From Allobosea sp. Leaf344 (lineage in GTDB: Bacteria; Pseudomonadota; Alphaproteobacteria; Rhizobiales; Beijerinckiaceae), in NCBI RefSeq assembly GCF_001426225.1, contig NZ_LMRT01000001.1, positions 1,188,637 to 1,252,636 on the forward strand: DNA of 64,000 bases, written 5' to 3'. Below, one piece after another: positions 27,188-37,380 of the stretch; the first letter of the stretch is position 1; each line of letters begins with the position of its first letter. The notes under the pieces were generated by a model that was not told the DNA's origin, made no database searches, and saw only the letters and a list, made by a program, of their open reading frames with translations. The translations under genes and the position numbers were made by a program.

Positions 27188-28348
27188 ATGAACCCGATCT
27201 TCTCCGCCCTGCAGACCAGCGTCTTCGAAGTAATGTCGCAACTGGCACGCGAGACCGGCGCGGTGAATCTCGGCCAGGGCTTTCCCGACGATCCCGGCCC
27301 CGAGGACGTCCGCCGCAAGGCGGCCGAGGCGGTGATGACCGGCTGGAACCAGTATCCGCCGATGATGGGGTTGCCCGAGCTGCGCGAGGCGACCGCGGCG
27401 CATTACAAGCGCTGGCAGGGGCTGGATCTCGATCCCGCCAGCGAGATCATGGTCACCTCGGGCGCCACCGAAGCGATTGCCGGGGCGCTGATGGCGCTGA
27501 TCACCCCCGGCGACGAGGTGGTGCTGTTCGAGCCGATGTACGACGCCTATGTGCCGCTGGTGCGCCGGGCCGGCGGCATCCCGAAATTCGTGACGCTGAC
27601 GCCGCCGGCCTTCGGCCTGACGGAGGCGGCCCTGGCGCAGGCCTTCGGCCCGAAGACCCGCGTCGTCCTGTTCAACAACCCGCTGAACCCGACGGCGACG
27701 ATCTTCAGCGAGGCCGATCTCGACCTGCTGGCGCAGTTCTGCGTCCGGCACGACGCCGTCGCGATCTGCGACGAGGTCTGGGAGCATGTCGTCTTCGACG
27801 GGCGCCGGCATGTGCCGATGCTGGCCCGGCCCGGCATGCGCGAGCGGACGGTGAAGATCTCCTCGGCCGGCAAGATCTTCTCGCTCACCGGCTGGAAGGT
27901 CGGGCTGGTGATGGCGGCGCCGCGGCTGATGCGGGTGCTGGCCAAGGCGCATCAATACATCACCTTCACCACCCCGCCCAATCTGCAGGCCGCGGTGGCC
28001 TATGGGCTCGGCAAGGAGGACAGCTATTTCGAGACGATGCGCGCCGATTTCCAGCGCTCGCGGGACCGGTTCGCGGCGGGGCTGAAGGCGCTCGACTATG
28101 CCGTGCTGCCGAGCGTCGGCACCTATTTCCTCAATGTCGACATCGCGCCGCTGGGCGAGAGCGACGATGTCGCCTTCTGCAAGCGGCTGGTCACCGAAAG
28201 CGGCGTCGCCGCCATCCCCGTCAGCGCCTTCTATGCGGAAGGCGCGGTCAGGACCATCGTCCGCTTCTGCTTCGCCAAGCATGATGCGACGCTGGATGCG
28301 GCGCTGGACCGGCTGGAGAGCCGCCGCGCCAAGGCCGCTGCGCGCTGA
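27188..28348 (+). CDS. Class I/II pyridoxal-phosphate aminotransferase
   Basis: 386 aa, fold type I. PLP lysine Lys229 is in SSAGKIFSLTGWKVG. Cofactor-binding residues Asn167 (NNPLNPT), Asp195 (ICDEVWEH) and Tyr119 (EPMYDAY) are present, as is the N-terminal substrate loop NLGQGFPDDPGP. The GQGFPD and SAGKxFSxTGWKVGW signatures place it near the kynurenine/methionine aminotransferase (YbdL-like) branch; the amino-acid substrate cannot be fixed from sequence. It is isolated between cobQ (divergent) and the TPR gene (convergent). Confidence 0.85.
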   Translation: MNPIFSALQTSVFEVMSQLARETGAVNLGQGFPDDPGPEDVRRKAAEAVMTGWNQYPPMMGLPELREATAAHYKRWQGLDLDPASEIMVTSGATEAIAGALMALITPGDEVVLFEPMYDAYVPLVRRAGGIPKFVTLTPPAFGLTEAALAQAFGPKTRVVLFNNPLNPTATIFSEADLDLLAQFCVRHDAVAICDEVWEHVVFDGRRHVPMLARPGMRERTVKISSAGKIFSLTGWKVGLVMAAPRLMRVLAKAHQYITFTTPPNLQAAVAYGLGKEDSYFETMRADFQRSRDRFAAGLKALDYAVLPSVGTYFLNVDIAPLGESDDVAFCKRLVTESGVAAIPVSAFYAEGAVRTIVRFCFAKHDATLDAALDRLESRRAKAAAR

Positions 28349-28351
28349 GCC

Positions 28352-29776
28352 TCAGAATTCGCGGCGGCGGGCCGGCGGCGGCGCCCGGCTCGCCGCCTCG
28401 ACCATCGCGCCGGCGCTGGCGAGCGTCTTCTGCAGATCGGCGGAGAGCGCGGCCAATCCGGCCTCCTGGGCGGCCTGGACCGCCGAGACGATCTGGGTCA
28501 GGGCCTGCTGGGCCCCGCCTGCGTCACGCAGACGCAGGGCGAGCTTCACCCTGGCCAGCCCCTGCTCCGCCGTGCTTTCGGCCCAGCCCGGCAGCGCGCG
28601 ATCGCGCTGGCGCTGCTCCAGGGCCTGGTCGAAACTCGCGACCGCCTCCTCCAGCACGATGGATTCGCCGTAGCGCTCGCCCATCGCGCTCAGCACCTGC
28701 CCCATGCCGTGATGCAGCCCGGCCCAGCGCTCGGGCGCGGTCTCGCGGGTCCAGACGGTCGCGGCCGCCTGATAGCTGTTGAAGGCCGCCTCGAACTCGG
28801 CCATGGCGCCCGTGCGGCGGCCGAGCGAGAACAGGGCCCGGCCCAGATCCTGGTGAAGCCGCGCCCAGGCGGCCGGATCGCCGGCCTGCTTCGTGCCGCC
28901 GAGCGCCGCGCGCAGCGCCGCGACCGCCTCCTCCACGAGATCGGTATCCGGGGTGGCGGCCTGCTCGTCGAGCTTCAGCAGGGTCGCGCCGAGATGGCGC
29001 TGCAACCGCGTCCAGAGCGCGGGATCCTGCGCCTGGCGCAGATCCTCGAGCGCCAGCCGGAAGCAAGATGCGGCCTCGGCCAGCCCGCCCGGCGCCTGGC
29101 CCGAAGACAGGCGCGCCAGAGCGAGGCCCAGCCGCTCCTGGGTCGCGGCCCACAGCACCGTATCGTCGAAACTGTCGAGCCCGGCCAGGATGACGCGCAG
29201 ATGCGCGATGGCGGCGGGAAGACCCGTGCCATCCGACAGATCCTCGCTGCGCCTGATCATGACCTCGGCCTGGCCCAAAGCCAGCGCATGGCTGCGCGCG
29301 GGATCGGCGAGCCCGACCAGGGCCGAGGCCTCGCCCAGCCGGTCCGCCGCGTCGCGGTAGCTTTGGAGAGTGAGCGTCAGCAGGCTGGTCGCGCCGCGAT
29401 CGGCCCTGACCTCGCCGGTGGCCAGGCGGTCCTCAAGCGACATCGAGCCGATGTCGCCGAGGCCGGAGAGAAGCTGCAGCTCGGCCTGGGCGAGAAGCCG
29501 GTCGCATTCGCCGAAGCGGCCGGCTTCGAGCGCCGCTGCGGCACCGGCGTAATGCGCCGCGATCGCGGCCGGCCGTCCCGGCCCGGCGAGGCGGGCGCGC
29601 AGCGCCAGGAAATCACCGGCCTTGCGCGCCAGAAGCCGATCGAGCCGGGCCCGGCCCAGCTCGCCCGCGAGCTTGCCGAGCGGCGCGATCATGGCGACCA
29701 GAGCGACATGGGGCAGGCCGCGGCTCTGCGAGATCTGCGCGACCGAAGACGCGAGGGTGTCTACCTGCATCTCCAT
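28352..29776 (-). CDS. Uncharacterised helical-repeat (TPR-like) protein
   Basis: About 474 aa, Ala/Leu-rich, no signal peptide or membrane segment. From about residue 140 it holds repeats of 40-50 residues with a recurrent LG.AL..L pattern, such as WAATQERLGLALARL, WTRLQRHLGATLLKL, WARLHQDLGRALFSLG and WAGLHHGMGQVLSAMG. These are TPR-like helical hairpins suggesting protein binding. A GGAGG site precedes a cluster of possible starts (GTG 29779, ATG 29776, ATG 29770), so the start is uncertain by three codons. It lies 36 nt downstream of the RidA gene on the same strand. I do not recognise a specific function. Confidence 0.6.
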   Translation of the reverse strand: MEMQVDTLASSVAQISQSRGLPHVALVAMIAPLGKLAGELGRARLDRLLARKAGDFLALRARLAGPGRPAAIAAHYAGAAAALEAGRFGECDRLLAQAELQLLSGLGDIGSMSLEDRLATGEVRADRGATSLLTLTLQSYRDAADRLGEASALVGLADPARSHALALGQAEVMIRRSEDLSDGTGLPAAIAHLRVILAGLDSFDDTVLWAATQERLGLALARLSSGQAPGGLAEAASCFRLALEDLRQAQDPALWTRLQRHLGATLLKLDEQAATPDTDLVEEAVAALRAALGGTKQAGDPAAWARLHQDLGRALFSLGRRTGAMAEFEAAFNSYQAAATVWTRETAPERWAGLHHGMGQVLSAMGERYGESIVLEEAVASFDQALEQRQRDRALPGWAESTAEQGLARVKLALRLRDAGGAQQALTQIVSAVQAAQEAGLAALSADLQKTLASAGAMVEAASRAPPPARRREF

Positions 29777-29812
29777 CACCCCTCCGCCCAGAGCCGCCCC
29801 GCCGCTATCCCG

Positions 29813-30163
29813 TCACTTCGCGGCGATGACCGCGATCTCGACGGTGAATTGGGGCGCGGCCAGCTTGGCCTCGACAGTGGCGCGGCCCGGCGTCTGGCCG
29901 GCGGGGATCCACTTGTCCCAGACGCCGTTCATCTCGGCGAAGCTCGCCATGTCGGAGAGCCAGATATTGACCATCAGCAGCTTGGTCTTGTCGGTGCCGG
30001 CCTCGGCCAGCAGCCCGTCGATGATCGAGAGGATCTCCTGGGTCTGCTCGGCGACGCTCTTGCCGGCCGCCTTGTCCGCCACCTGGCCCGCGAGATAGAC
30101 GGTGTTGCCGTGCACGACGGCCTTCGACATGCGCGGACCGACGCCGATGCGTTGAATGGACAT
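29813..30163 (-). CDS. RidA/YjgF/UK114 family protein
   Basis: 116 aa, single-domain RidA fold: MSKAVVHGNTVYLAGQVADK at the N-terminus, QTQEILSIIDGLLAEAG, then LAAPQFTVEIAVIA. RidA proteins hydrolyse reactive enamine/imine intermediates released by PLP enzymes. The canonical C-terminal catalytic Arg block (RxxxE) is replaced here by PQFTVEIAV, so it is probably a RidA subfamily member and not archetypal RidA. ATG 30163 has an AGGAG site 7 nt upstream; the upstream open frame has no support. Confidence 0.8.
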   Translation of the reverse strand: MSIQRIGVGPRMSKAVVHGNTVYLAGQVADKAAGKSVAEQTQEILSIIDGLLAEAGTDKTKLLMVNIWLSDMASFAEMNGVWDKWIPAGQTPGRATVEAKLAAPQFTVEIAVIAAK

Positions 30164-30305
30164 GACAGGACTCCTGAAAAAGCGTGTTGCTGGTAACCCG
30201 CGACGGGCGATTTCGCAAACGGTCATGGTTGTCTTCCGCCGGCCGCGTCGGCCTAGCTCTCATAGACGATCCGAAAGGTCCAGAGTGTGACGCCGGCCGC
30301 CGGTT

Positions 30306-30749
30306 TCAGCCGGCCACCGCGGCGTAGCCGCCCCAGAGCGCGGCGTATCGCGCCGCCTTGCCGAGCAGGACCAGCAGGATGAAGCGCGGCAGGGGGTAAT
30401 TCAGCGTGCCGGCGACGAAGGTCAGCGGGTCGCCGGCGACCGGCAGCCAGGCCAGGAGCAGCGAAGGCCAGCCGAAGCGCGAGAACCAGCCCTGGGCGCG
30501 CTGCAGCCCCAGCGGATCCGGCCGCAGCCGCGCCGGCAGGCGCTCGAGCCCGTGGCGGGCGATCAGGCGCCCCAGACACCAATTGACCACCGAACCGGTC
30601 GTATTGGCGAGCGAGGCGGTGACGAACAGCGCCAGCGGATCGGCCGCCTGCGCGGCGAGCAGCCCGACGAACACCGCTTCGGACTGGGCCGGCACCAGCG
30701 TGGCGGCGACGAAGGCCGCCGCCGCCATCGCGGCCAGCGCCTCCATCAC
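30306..30749 (-). CDS. YqaA-like inner-membrane protein (DedA/VTT superfamily)
   Basis: 147-aa membrane protein with about four hydrophobic segments. The sequence [17 protein letters not shown], the [13 protein letters not shown] loop and [24 protein letters not shown] match the short YqaA branch of the DedA-like VTT superfamily, thought to act as lipid scramblases or proton-linked transporters; its precise function is unknown. Its start overlaps the coaA stop by ATGA, so it is the distal gene of the his-coaA transcript. Confidence 0.78.
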   Translation of the reverse strand: MMEALAAMAAAAFVAATLVPAQSEAVFVGLLAAQAADPLALFVTASLANTTGSVVNWCLGRLIARHGLERLPARLRPDPLGLQRAQGWFSRFGWPSLLLAWLPVAGDPLTFVAGTLNYPLPRFILLVLLGKAARYAALWGGYAAVAG

Positions 30750-31720
30750 AGGCGCCGCAGCGAGACCTGCTGGATCCGGTGGCTGGCGCCTTTGGTCAGG
30801 ATCAGGCTGGCGCGCTGGCGCGTCGGCAGGATGTTTTCCTGCAGATTGGGCAGGTTGATGCCCGTCCAGAGCTGCTCGGCGATGGTCATCGCCTCCTCCT
30901 CGCCGATCTCCGCATATTTGCGGAAGAAGGAGCGGGGATCGCGGAAGGCGGTCTGGCGCAGGGTCATGAAGCGATTGACGTACCAGCGGTGCAGATCATG
31001 CTCGTCGGCATCGAGATAGACCGAGAAATCGAAATAATCCGAGACGAAGGGGATCACAGTCCCGTCCTTCGGCATCCGGCTCGGCTGCAGCACGTTCAGC
31101 CCTTCCAGGATCAGGATGTCGGGCCGCTCGACCGTGACGCTCTCGCCCGGCACGACGTCATAGACGAGATGCGAATAGACCGGGGCCGAGACCGAGGGCT
31201 TGCCCGCCTTCACATCGGAGAGGAAGCGCAGGAGCGCCGAGCCGTCATAGCTCTCGGGGAAACCCTTGCGCTGCATCAGGCCGCGGCGGTCGAGCTCGGC
31301 ATTGGGCAGCAGGAAGCCGTCGGTGGTGACCAGCTCGACCTTCGGCGTGTTGGGCCAGCGCGAGAGCAGCGCCTTGAGCACGCGCGCGGTGGTCGATTTG
31401 CCGACCGCGACCGAGCCGGCGACCCCGATGATATAGGGCACCTTGACCTCGGCCTCGGCCATCAGGAAGCGCTGCGTCGCCTTGAACAGGCCCTGGGTCG
31501 CGGCGACATAGAGCGAGAGCAGGCGCGACAGCGGCAGGTAGATCGCGACGATCTCGTCCAGCGAGATCGGGTCGTTGATCGATTGCAGCTTGGTGAGATC
31601 GTCGACCGAGAGGGTCAGCGGCGTGTCGGCGCGCAGATGCGCCCACTCGTCCCGCGTGAAGGTGCGGTAGGGAGAGCCCAGATCGGGGTCGGCCGGGGCC
31701 GGGACGAGACGCTGGTCCAT
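30746..31720 (-). CDS. coaA: Pantothenate kinase type I
   Basis: First and rate-limiting step of coenzyme A synthesis (pantothenate to 4'-phosphopantothenate). 324 aa. P-loop [12 protein letters not shown] (99-110) is diagnostic of the bacterial type I enzyme, followed by [24 protein letters not shown] and the C-terminal [20 protein letters not shown] 31720 gives the normal family length; 46 extra upstream codons are open but look non-coding. It lies 52 nt downstream of hisE, as in many Rhizobiales. Confidence 0.95.
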   Translation of the reverse strand: MDQRLVPAPADPDLGSPYRTFTRDEWAHLRADTPLTLSVDDLTKLQSINDPISLDEIVAIYLPLSRLLSLYVAATQGLFKATQRFLMAEAEVKVPYIIGVAGSVAVGKSTTARVLKALLSRWPNTPKVELVTTDGFLLPNAELDRRGLMQRKGFPESYDGSALLRFLSDVKAGKPSVSAPVYSHLVYDVVPGESVTVERPDILILEGLNVLQPSRMPKDGTVIPFVSDYFDFSVYLDADEHDLHRWYVNRFMTLRQTAFRDPRSFFRKYAEIGEEEAMTIAEQLWTGINLPNLQENILPTRQRASLILTKGASHRIQQVSLRRL

Positions 31721-31772
31721 GGGACGACCCGCATTCCAGGCTTCGAGGTTCAACGCGCAACAATCCTCGACA

Positions 31773-32093
31773 TCAACGGGGCCGCGCCGCCTTCTCCGCC
31801 AGGCCGGAGCGCGCAGTGCGGGCCTCAAGCTGGCCCAACACGTCCTGCAATGCAACATCGCGCGACAGAAGCACGACTAAGAGATGATAGATCAGGTCGG
31901 CGCTCTCGGCGATCAGCTCCTCCCTGTCGCCCTTCACCGCGGCGATCACGGCCTCGACCGCCTCTTCGCCCAGTTTCTTGGCGCAGCGCTCCGGACCGGC
32001 GGCGAGCAGCTTCGCCGTCCAGGATTCCTCCGGCGACGCCTTGGCGCGGCGAGCGATGATCGTCTCGAGATCGGCGAGGGTGAAACCGGTCAT
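31773..32093 (-). CDS. hisE: Phosphoribosyl-ATP pyrophosphatase
   Basis: Second step of histidine synthesis, PR-ATP to PR-AMP and PPi. 106-aa MazG-like all-helical protein with the metal-binding [14 protein letters not shown] and [13 protein letters not shown] helices. It is monofunctional (no HisI domain), as in most alphaproteobacteria. It starts 3 nt after the hisF stop. Confidence 0.95.
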   Translation of the reverse strand: MTGFTLADLETIIARRAKASPEESWTAKLLAAGPERCAKKLGEEAVEAVIAAVKGDREELIAESADLIYHLLVVLLSRDVALQDVLGQLEARTARSGLAEKAARPR

Positions 32094-32096
32094 CGT

Positions 32097-32861
32097 TCAA
32101 TCCAGCCGCATGGCGAGGCCGGCCCGCGCCATATGGGCCTTGGCCTCCGGGATGGTATAGGTTCCGAAATGGAAGATCGAGGCCGCCAGCACCGCGCTGG
32201 CATGGCCCAGAGTCACCCCCTCGACGAGATGGTCGAGCGTGCCGACCCCGCCGGAGGCGACGACCGGCACCGGCACCGCATCGGCGACGCGGCGGGTCAG
32301 GTCGAGATCGAAACCGGTCTTCGCCCCGTCACGGTCCATCGAGGTCAGCAGGATCTCGCCGGCGCCGAGCGCCACCACCTCCCGCGCATAATCCACGGCG
32401 TCGAGCCCGGTCGGCCGGCGCCCGCCATGGGTGAAGATCTCCCAGCGCTCGGGCCCGACCTGCTTGGCGTCGATCGCGACGACGATGCATTGCGCCCCGA
32501 ATTTCTCCGCCGCCTCGCGCACGAAATCGCGCCGGTTGACCGCGGCCGTCATGATCGAGACCTTGTCGGCCCCGGCGAGCAGCAGCGCGCGGATATCCTC
32601 GACGCTGCGCACGCCGCCGCCGACGGTGAGCGGCATGAAACAGGCTTCGGCCGTCCGGGTGACGACGTCGAAGAGGATGCCGCGATCGTCGCTGCTGGCG
32701 GTGATGTCGAGAAAGCAGAGCTCGTCGGCGCCGGCCGAATCATAAGCCTTGGCGGCTTCGACCGGATCGCCCGCATCGACCAGATCCACGAAATTCACGC
32801 CCTTGACGACACGGCCGTCCTTGACGTCGAGACACGGGATGATGCGGGTCTTAAGGGTCAT
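32097..32861 (-). CDS. hisF: Imidazole glycerol phosphate synthase cyclase subunit
   Basis: 254-aa TIM barrel that uses ammonia from HisH to form IGP and AICAR. Catalytic Asp12 is in [13 protein letters not shown]. The second catalytic Asp is in IVVAIDAKQ (about residue 131), and phosphate loops [17 protein letters not shown] and VVASGGVGT are present. In the usual cluster it directly follows hisA; here a DUF29 gene and an AT-rich spacer separate them. Confidence 0.96.
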   Translation of the reverse strand: MTLKTRIIPCLDVKDGRVVKGVNFVDLVDAGDPVEAAKAYDSAGADELCFLDITASSDDRGILFDVVTRTAEACFMPLTVGGGVRSVEDIRALLLAGADKVSIMTAAVNRRDFVREAAEKFGAQCIVVAIDAKQVGPERWEIFTHGGRRPTGLDAVDYAREVVALGAGEILLTSMDRDGAKTGFDLDLTRRVADAVPVPVVASGGVGTLDHLVEGVTLGHASAVLAASIFHFGTYTIPEAKAHMARAGLAMRLD

Positions 32862-32888
32862 GCAAGCCGGGCTCGACGGTGGGCTCCC

Positions 32889-33380
32889 TCAGCCCAGGTC
32901 GAACCGGCGCGAGAGAAGGGCAAGGGCGCTATGGGAACTGGTCGCGGGCATCTGGTCCATGGCCACCGCCAGCTCGCGAGCCGCGCGTGACCTCGCCTCC
33001 CGATACCCCCGCGCGCTCGCCTCGTCCAGCCGTTGCGACAGGCTGGGGTTGTCGATCAGCAGATCCTTGATCCGTTCGCGCTGCGTCTCGATCGCCTTCT
33101 GGCAATGGCGCGTGCGCCTGACGGGGGAATGATCCCATTTCAGCACGTTGACGAGCAGCAGCCGGTAGGACTCGGACAGGCAACGGAATTCGGCGCGCGC
33201 CAGCTCCGCGACCTCTTCGGCGAGATTGGCGAGATCGAGACCCTCGGTCTCTCCCGAAGCGAGCAGGGCCGCCTGATGCATCGCCCAGCCGTAATAATCA
33301 TCCTCGAAGGCTACGAGCCCTGGGGCTCCCTGATCGGGGAGTCCCACTGCGACGCTCCTGAGCCGGGCTGTGATCGTCAT
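32889..33380 (-). CDS. DUF29 family protein inserted in the his cluster
   Basis: 163 aa, soluble and helical. DUF29 features are visible: FEDDYYGWAMHQAALLASGE, LDLANLAEEVAELARAEFRCL, LLLVNVLKWDHSPVRRTRHC and a C-terminal YREARSRAARE helix. DUF29 proteins are common in cyanobacteria and some proteobacteria, often in several copies, and have no known function. It has no evident place in histidine synthesis. It starts 227 nt after the hisA stop, preceded by AT-rich DNA, and ends 27 nt before hisF. Its own codon use is GC-rich like its neighbours. Confidence 0.75.
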   Translation of the reverse strand: MTITARLRSVAVGLPDQGAPGLVAFEDDYYGWAMHQAALLASGETEGLDLANLAEEVAELARAEFRCLSESYRLLLVNVLKWDHSPVRRTRHCQKAIETQRERIKDLLIDNPSLSQRLDEASARGYREARSRAARELAVAMDQMPATSSHSALALLSRRFDLG

Positions 33381-33607
33381 ATATCACGTTTCAAGGCGGG
33401 ATGATGCAGTTTTCTATCATGCCGCCGCGACAAGCAAAACCAACCGGCGCTTGTGCTATCCGGCGGGCATATATTGCAAAGACAGTGTAGTCAGTCATAT
33501 ATAAGATAGTAACGCGCTCAAACTGAACAACAGATGCCTCAATTTATCGTGCTAGCGCAGTTATGCTGAATTTATAGCTTCACTATACGCCTCAGCCGCC
33601 CGACGGC
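33381..33607 (-). other. AT-rich spacer between hisA and the DUF29 gene
   Basis: 227 nt with clearly lower GC than anywhere else in the window (runs such as ATATATAAGATAG and TGAATTTATAG). No reading frame of note. It contains the candidate promoter at 33499-33527. It may be the scar of an insertion or a recruited promoter segment. Confidence 0.6.
33499..33527 (-). promoter_or_regulatory. Putative promoter for DUF29-hisF-hisE-coaA
   Basis: Reading the minus strand: TTCAGT, 17 nt, TTATAT, 119 nt upstream of the DUF29 start. This would give the downstream half of the his cluster its own transcript. Confidence 0.3.
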
Positions 33608-34339
33608 CTATCCGCGGTTTGCGAGCCGGGCGAGCGCCGCTGCCGCGTCGATCCGGCCGTCATAGAGGGCGCGGCCGGTGATGGCCCCGGCGAGCAGCGC
33701 GGCGTCGGGCGCGCAGAGCCGCTCGATATCGGCCATGGAGGCCAGGCCGCCGGAGGCGATGACCGGGATAGAGAGCGCGCCGGCCAGCGCGATGGTGCCG
33801 TCCCAGTTGATGCCCTGGAGCATGCCGTCGCGCGCGATGTCGGTGTAGATGATGGCGCAGACGCCGGCATCCTCGAAGCGTCTCCCGAGATCGGCGGCGG
33901 CCAACGCCGAGGTCTCGGCCCAACCCTCGACCGCGACCTGGCCGTCGCGCGCATCGATGCCGACGGCGACCTTCCCCGGAAAGGCGCGGGCTGCGGCCTT
34001 GACGAAGGCCGGATCGCGCACCGCCGCCGTGCCGATGATGACGCGGCTGATGCCCTTGGCGAGCCAGGCCTCGACGGTCGCCATGTCGCGAATGCCGCCG
34101 CCGAGCTGCACCGGAAAGGCGACGCGCGCCAGGATCGCCTCGACGGCGGCGGCGTTCATCGGCTTTCCGGCGAAGGCGCCGTCGAGATCGACGACATGGA
34201 GCCAGCGAAAGCCCTGCTCCTCGAATTGGCGGGCCTGGGCGGCGGGATCGTCGTTGAAGATCGTGGCCTGGGCCATGTCGCCCTGTTTCAGCCGCACGCA
34301 GCGGCCTTCCTTCAGGTCGATCGCAGGAAACAGAATCAC
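33608..34339 (-). CDS. hisA: ProFAR isomerase (HisA)
   Basis: 1-(5-phosphoribosyl)-5-[(5-phosphoribosylamino)methylideneamino]imidazole-4-carboxamide isomerase, 243-aa TIM barrel. Catalytic Asp8 is in [15 protein letters not shown] and the second Asp in [12 protein letters not shown]. Phosphate loops VQLGGGIRD and IASGGLAS are present. The start is GTG 34339, overlapping the hisH stop (GTGA) and giving the canonical N-terminus; a longer open frame upstream is a shadow of hisH. Confidence 0.95.
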   Translation of the reverse strand: MILFPAIDLKEGRCVRLKQGDMAQATIFNDDPAAQARQFEEQGFRWLHVVDLDGAFAGKPMNAAAVEAILARVAFPVQLGGGIRDMATVEAWLAKGISRVIIGTAAVRDPAFVKAAARAFPGKVAVGIDARDGQVAVEGWAETSALAAADLGRRFEDAGVCAIIYTDIARDGMLQGINWDGTIALAGALSIPVIASGGLASMADIERLCAPDAALLAGAITGRALYDGRIDAAAALARLANRG

Positions 34340-34992
34340 GGGGTCCACCTGAGGAAATTGGCGATCAGCTTCAGCCCCAGGCTCTGGCTCTTCTCGGGAT
34401 GGAACTGCGTGCCGGCGATATTGCCATGGGCGACCATCGCCGTGACCGGGCCGCCATGATCGGTCAGCGCCAGGACATCCTCCGGCCGCGCGGCCTGCAG
34501 CGCGTAGGAATGCACGAAATAGGCGTGGAGCCCGCCGGGGCCGGTCGCGATGTCGCGGAGCAGCGGGTGCGGGGCGCGCTGGGTCAGGGTGTTCCAGCCC
34601 ATATGCGGGATCTTCAGCGCGGGATCCCGCGGCTCGATCAAGGCGACGTCGCCGGGGATCCAGCCCAGCCCCTGCGCGACCTCGTGCTCCAGGCCGCGCG
34701 AGGCCAGCAGCTGCATGCCGACGCAGATCCCCAGGAAGGGCCGCTGCCGGCCGCGCACCACATCCTCGAGCACCTCGACCATGCCGTGCACGGCGTCGAG
34801 CCCGCGCCGGCAATCGGCGAAGGCGCCGACGCCCGGCAGGACGATGCGGTCGGCGGCACGGACGGCGCCGGGGTCGCTGGTGACCAGAATCGTCGACGGG
34901 ATGCCGGCCTCGCTCGCGGCGCGCTCGAAGGCCTTGGCCGCGGAATGCAGATTGCCCGAGCCGTAATCGATGATCGCGACGCTCTGGCTCAT
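34336..34992 (-). CDS. hisH: Imidazole glycerol phosphate synthase glutaminase subunit
   Basis: 218-aa class I glutamine amidotransferase feeding ammonia to HisF. The catalytic triad is Cys90 (FLGICVGMQ), His198 and Glu200 (TQFHPEKSQ); the N-terminal [11 protein letters not shown] is typical. It overlaps DUF2628 upstream (ATGA) and hisA downstream (GTGA). Confidence 0.95.
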   Translation of the reverse strand: MSQSVAIIDYGSGNLHSAAKAFERAASEAGIPSTILVTSDPGAVRAADRIVLPGVGAFADCRRGLDAVHGMVEVLEDVVRGRQRPFLGICVGMQLLASRGLEHEVAQGLGWIPGDVALIEPRDPALKIPHMGWNTLTQRAPHPLLRDIATGPGGLHAYFVHSYALQAARPEDVLALTDHGGPVTAMVAHGNIAGTQFHPEKSQSLGLKLIANFLRWTP

Positions 34993-35471
34993 CGTCCCTG
35001 CGCCTCCGGAAACAGCCCGATCACGGGCAGCGGGCCCTGGTCGCGCGGACGCGACGGGGCGGGCGCCGGGCGCGCCGCGACGCTCTCTCCCGCCAGAGCA
35101 CGCTCGAAATAGCGCTTCTCGGCCTCGGCCAGATCGCGCGCCTCGACCACGTCGGCGAGGCGCCAGCCCTGGCGCGCCAGCTTGCGGGCGATCAGGTTGC
35201 GGCCCTCCAGGCCGAGGAACAGGCCGATGGCGAGATGGGCCAGGGCCATCAGCGTGCCGTCCAGCCCGTAGCGGCTCTCCGCATAGACCAGCCCGCCCCA
35301 GAGCAGCAGGAACAGCAGGCTCGCCAGCCAGAGCCGCTGCGACAGCAGCCAGAGACCGCTCAGCAGCAGCGCCCACCAGGAGAAGCTCTCCGGCAGCAGC
35401 CGCGCCCGCTCGATCTCCTCCACCCGCCCGCCGGAGCCCGGCGGCGGGATCATCACCGTATAGAAGGCCAT
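34989..35471 (-). CDS. DUF2628 membrane protein of the his operon (HisX-like)
   Basis: 160 aa. A short N-terminal domain ([12 protein letters not shown]) is followed by two or three hydrophobic segments (about 29-75) and a basic amphipathic tail. DUF2628 genes sit between hisB and hisH in many Rhizobiales, where they have been called hisX, but no enzymatic step is known. AAGGAA lies 8 nt before ATG 35471. Overlap with hisH (ATGA) supports co-translation. Confidence 0.75.
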   Translation of the reverse strand: MAFYTVMIPPPGSGGRVEEIERARLLPESFSWWALLLSGLWLLSQRLWLASLLFLLLWGGLVYAESRYGLDGTLMALAHLAIGLFLGLEGRNLIARKLARQGWRLADVVEARDLAEAEKRYFERALAGESVAARPAPAPSRPRDQGPLPVIGLFPEAQGR

Positions 35472-35481
35472 GCTCGGTTCC

Positions 35482-36069
35482 TTACAGCGCGCCCTTGGTC
35501 GAGGGAACGCGGCCGCCCTCGCGCGGGTCCACCTCGAGCGCGATGCGCAGCGCCCGGGCCAGGCCCTTGAAGCAGCTCTCGGCGATATGATGGGCATTGT
35601 CCCCGTAGAGCGTCTCGACATGCAGGGTCAGGCCGGCATTGATCGCGAAGGCCTGGAAGAATTCCCGGACCAGCTCGGTGTCGAAACTCCCGATCTTCTC
35701 GGCCCGGAACTGGGTGCGGAAGACCAGGAAGGGCCGGCCCGAGACGTCCACCGCCACGCGGGTCAGCGTCTCGTCCATCGGCAGATGCACGTCAGCGTAG
35801 CGGCGGATGCCCTTCTTGTCGCCCAGCGCCTGTTTCAGCGCCTCGCCCAGCGCGATGCCGGCATCCTCCACCGAATGATGATCGTCGATATGGGTGTCCC
35901 CGCTCACGCTGACGGCGAGATCGATCAGCGCATGGCGGGCGAAGAGATCGAGCATATGGTCGAAGAAACCGACCCCGGTCGCAATCTCGGCCTTGCCCGT
36001 GCCGTCGAGCACGAGTCTGACCGCGATGTCGGTCTCATTGGTGCGGCGCTTCACTTCGCCCGAACGCAT
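35482..36069 (-). CDS. hisB: Imidazoleglycerol-phosphate dehydratase
   Basis: 195-aa monofunctional HisB (no phosphatase domain), converting IGP to imidazole acetol phosphate. The two metal-binding repeats are visible: [13 protein letters not shown] with [14 protein letters not shown], and [28 protein letters not shown] 36069 is the first start giving the [11 protein letters not shown] beginning of the family. It leads the minus-strand his cluster; its promoter shares the 207-nt spacer with hslV. Confidence 0.95.
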   Translation of the reverse strand: MRSGEVKRRTNETDIAVRLVLDGTGKAEIATGVGFFDHMLDLFARHALIDLAVSVSGDTHIDDHHSVEDAGIALGEALKQALGDKKGIRRYADVHLPMDETLTRVAVDVSGRPFLVFRTQFRAEKIGSFDTELVREFFQAFAINAGLTLHVETLYGDNAHHIAESCFKGLARALRIALEVDPREGGRVPSTKGAL

Positions 36070-36209
36070 GACAGCCCCTGTCGCTGGCGGATTTCGCGTG
36101 GCTTTAGCAGGCGCGGGGCGGGAAGGCCAATGCTTCGCCGCGTCGCGGGACCAGGCCACGGCCGAGCGGCGCGGCCGGCGGATTCGCAGGGTCTTCGCGC
36201 TCGATGCTC

Positions 36210-36238
36210 TTGATACCGGGCGCCGGCCTGAACATGTT
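36210..36238 (+). promoter_or_regulatory. Putative promoter of hslV-hslU, possibly heat-shock type
   Basis: (C)TTGATA, 17 nt, CATGTT, ending 38 nt before hslV. The -35 has the CTTG core shared by sigma-70 and alphaproteobacterial RpoH promoters, and ACATGTT could serve as an RpoH-type -10. RpoH control of hslVU is established in rhizobia; the site here is inference. Confidence 0.35.
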
Positions 36239-36276
36239 GGCGGCTCCCGCCCGCGCCGAGCCAGGACGAGATCGCG

Positions 36277-36845
<569 letters not shown>

Positions 36846-36849
<4 letters not shown>

Positions 36850-37379
36850 CCGGGCAGCAATCCCCCGAAATCGGGTTCAGGCCGGTCTGCGCCGCCGATC
36901 TGCCGCTGCTGGCGCGCTGGCTGGCCCAGCCGCATTGGCAGGATTGGTGGGGCGAGCCGGAGAGCGAGCTCGCCATCATCCGCGAGATGGTCGAGGGGCG
37001 CGATCCCTGCCGGCCCTTCCTGTTCACGCTGGATGGCGAGCCGGCCGGCTATCTCCAGCTCTGGCAGGTCGCGCTCAACCTCGATCCGGACAGCCTGGCG
37101 CAGAGCCCCTGGATGGCCGAGGTCCCGTCCGATGCGGTCGGCATCGACCTGTCGATCGGCGATGCGGACAGGCTCTCGCAGGGGCTCGGCTCGGCCGTGT
37201 TGCGGCGCTTCGCCCGGATGCTCCTGGCGCAGGGACACGAGACCATCCTGATCGACCCGCATCCCGACAATCACCGCGCGGTGGCGGCCTATCGCAAGGC
37301 CGGTTTCCGCCCCGTGCCGCATCTCGAAGGCCGCACGGACGGGGTGCTCATCATGCAGTTTCAGCAGGACCAGGCCTGA
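36846..37379 (+). CDS. GNAT acetyltransferase between hslV and hslU
   Basis: 177 aa. It begins with GTG overlapping the hslV stop (GTGA) and ends 1 nt before hslU, so it is fully embedded in the operon. Features resemble the AAC(6')-like GNAT branch: [23 protein letters not shown], acetyl-CoA loop [15 protein letters not shown], and [24 protein letters not shown] gene at this position is common in Rhizobiales; substrate unknown. Confidence 0.85.
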
Positions 37380-37380
37380 C

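Noticed and set aside
32889..33380. DUF29 gene as clearly horizontally acquired by composition
   Set aside because: The spacer before it is AT-rich, but the coding sequence itself is GC-rich like its neighbours, so composition alone does not prove recent transfer.
34340..34813. Long N-terminal extension of HisA
   Set aside because: The extra codons are the shadow of hisH; GTG 34339 overlaps the hisH stop and gives the canonical N-terminus.
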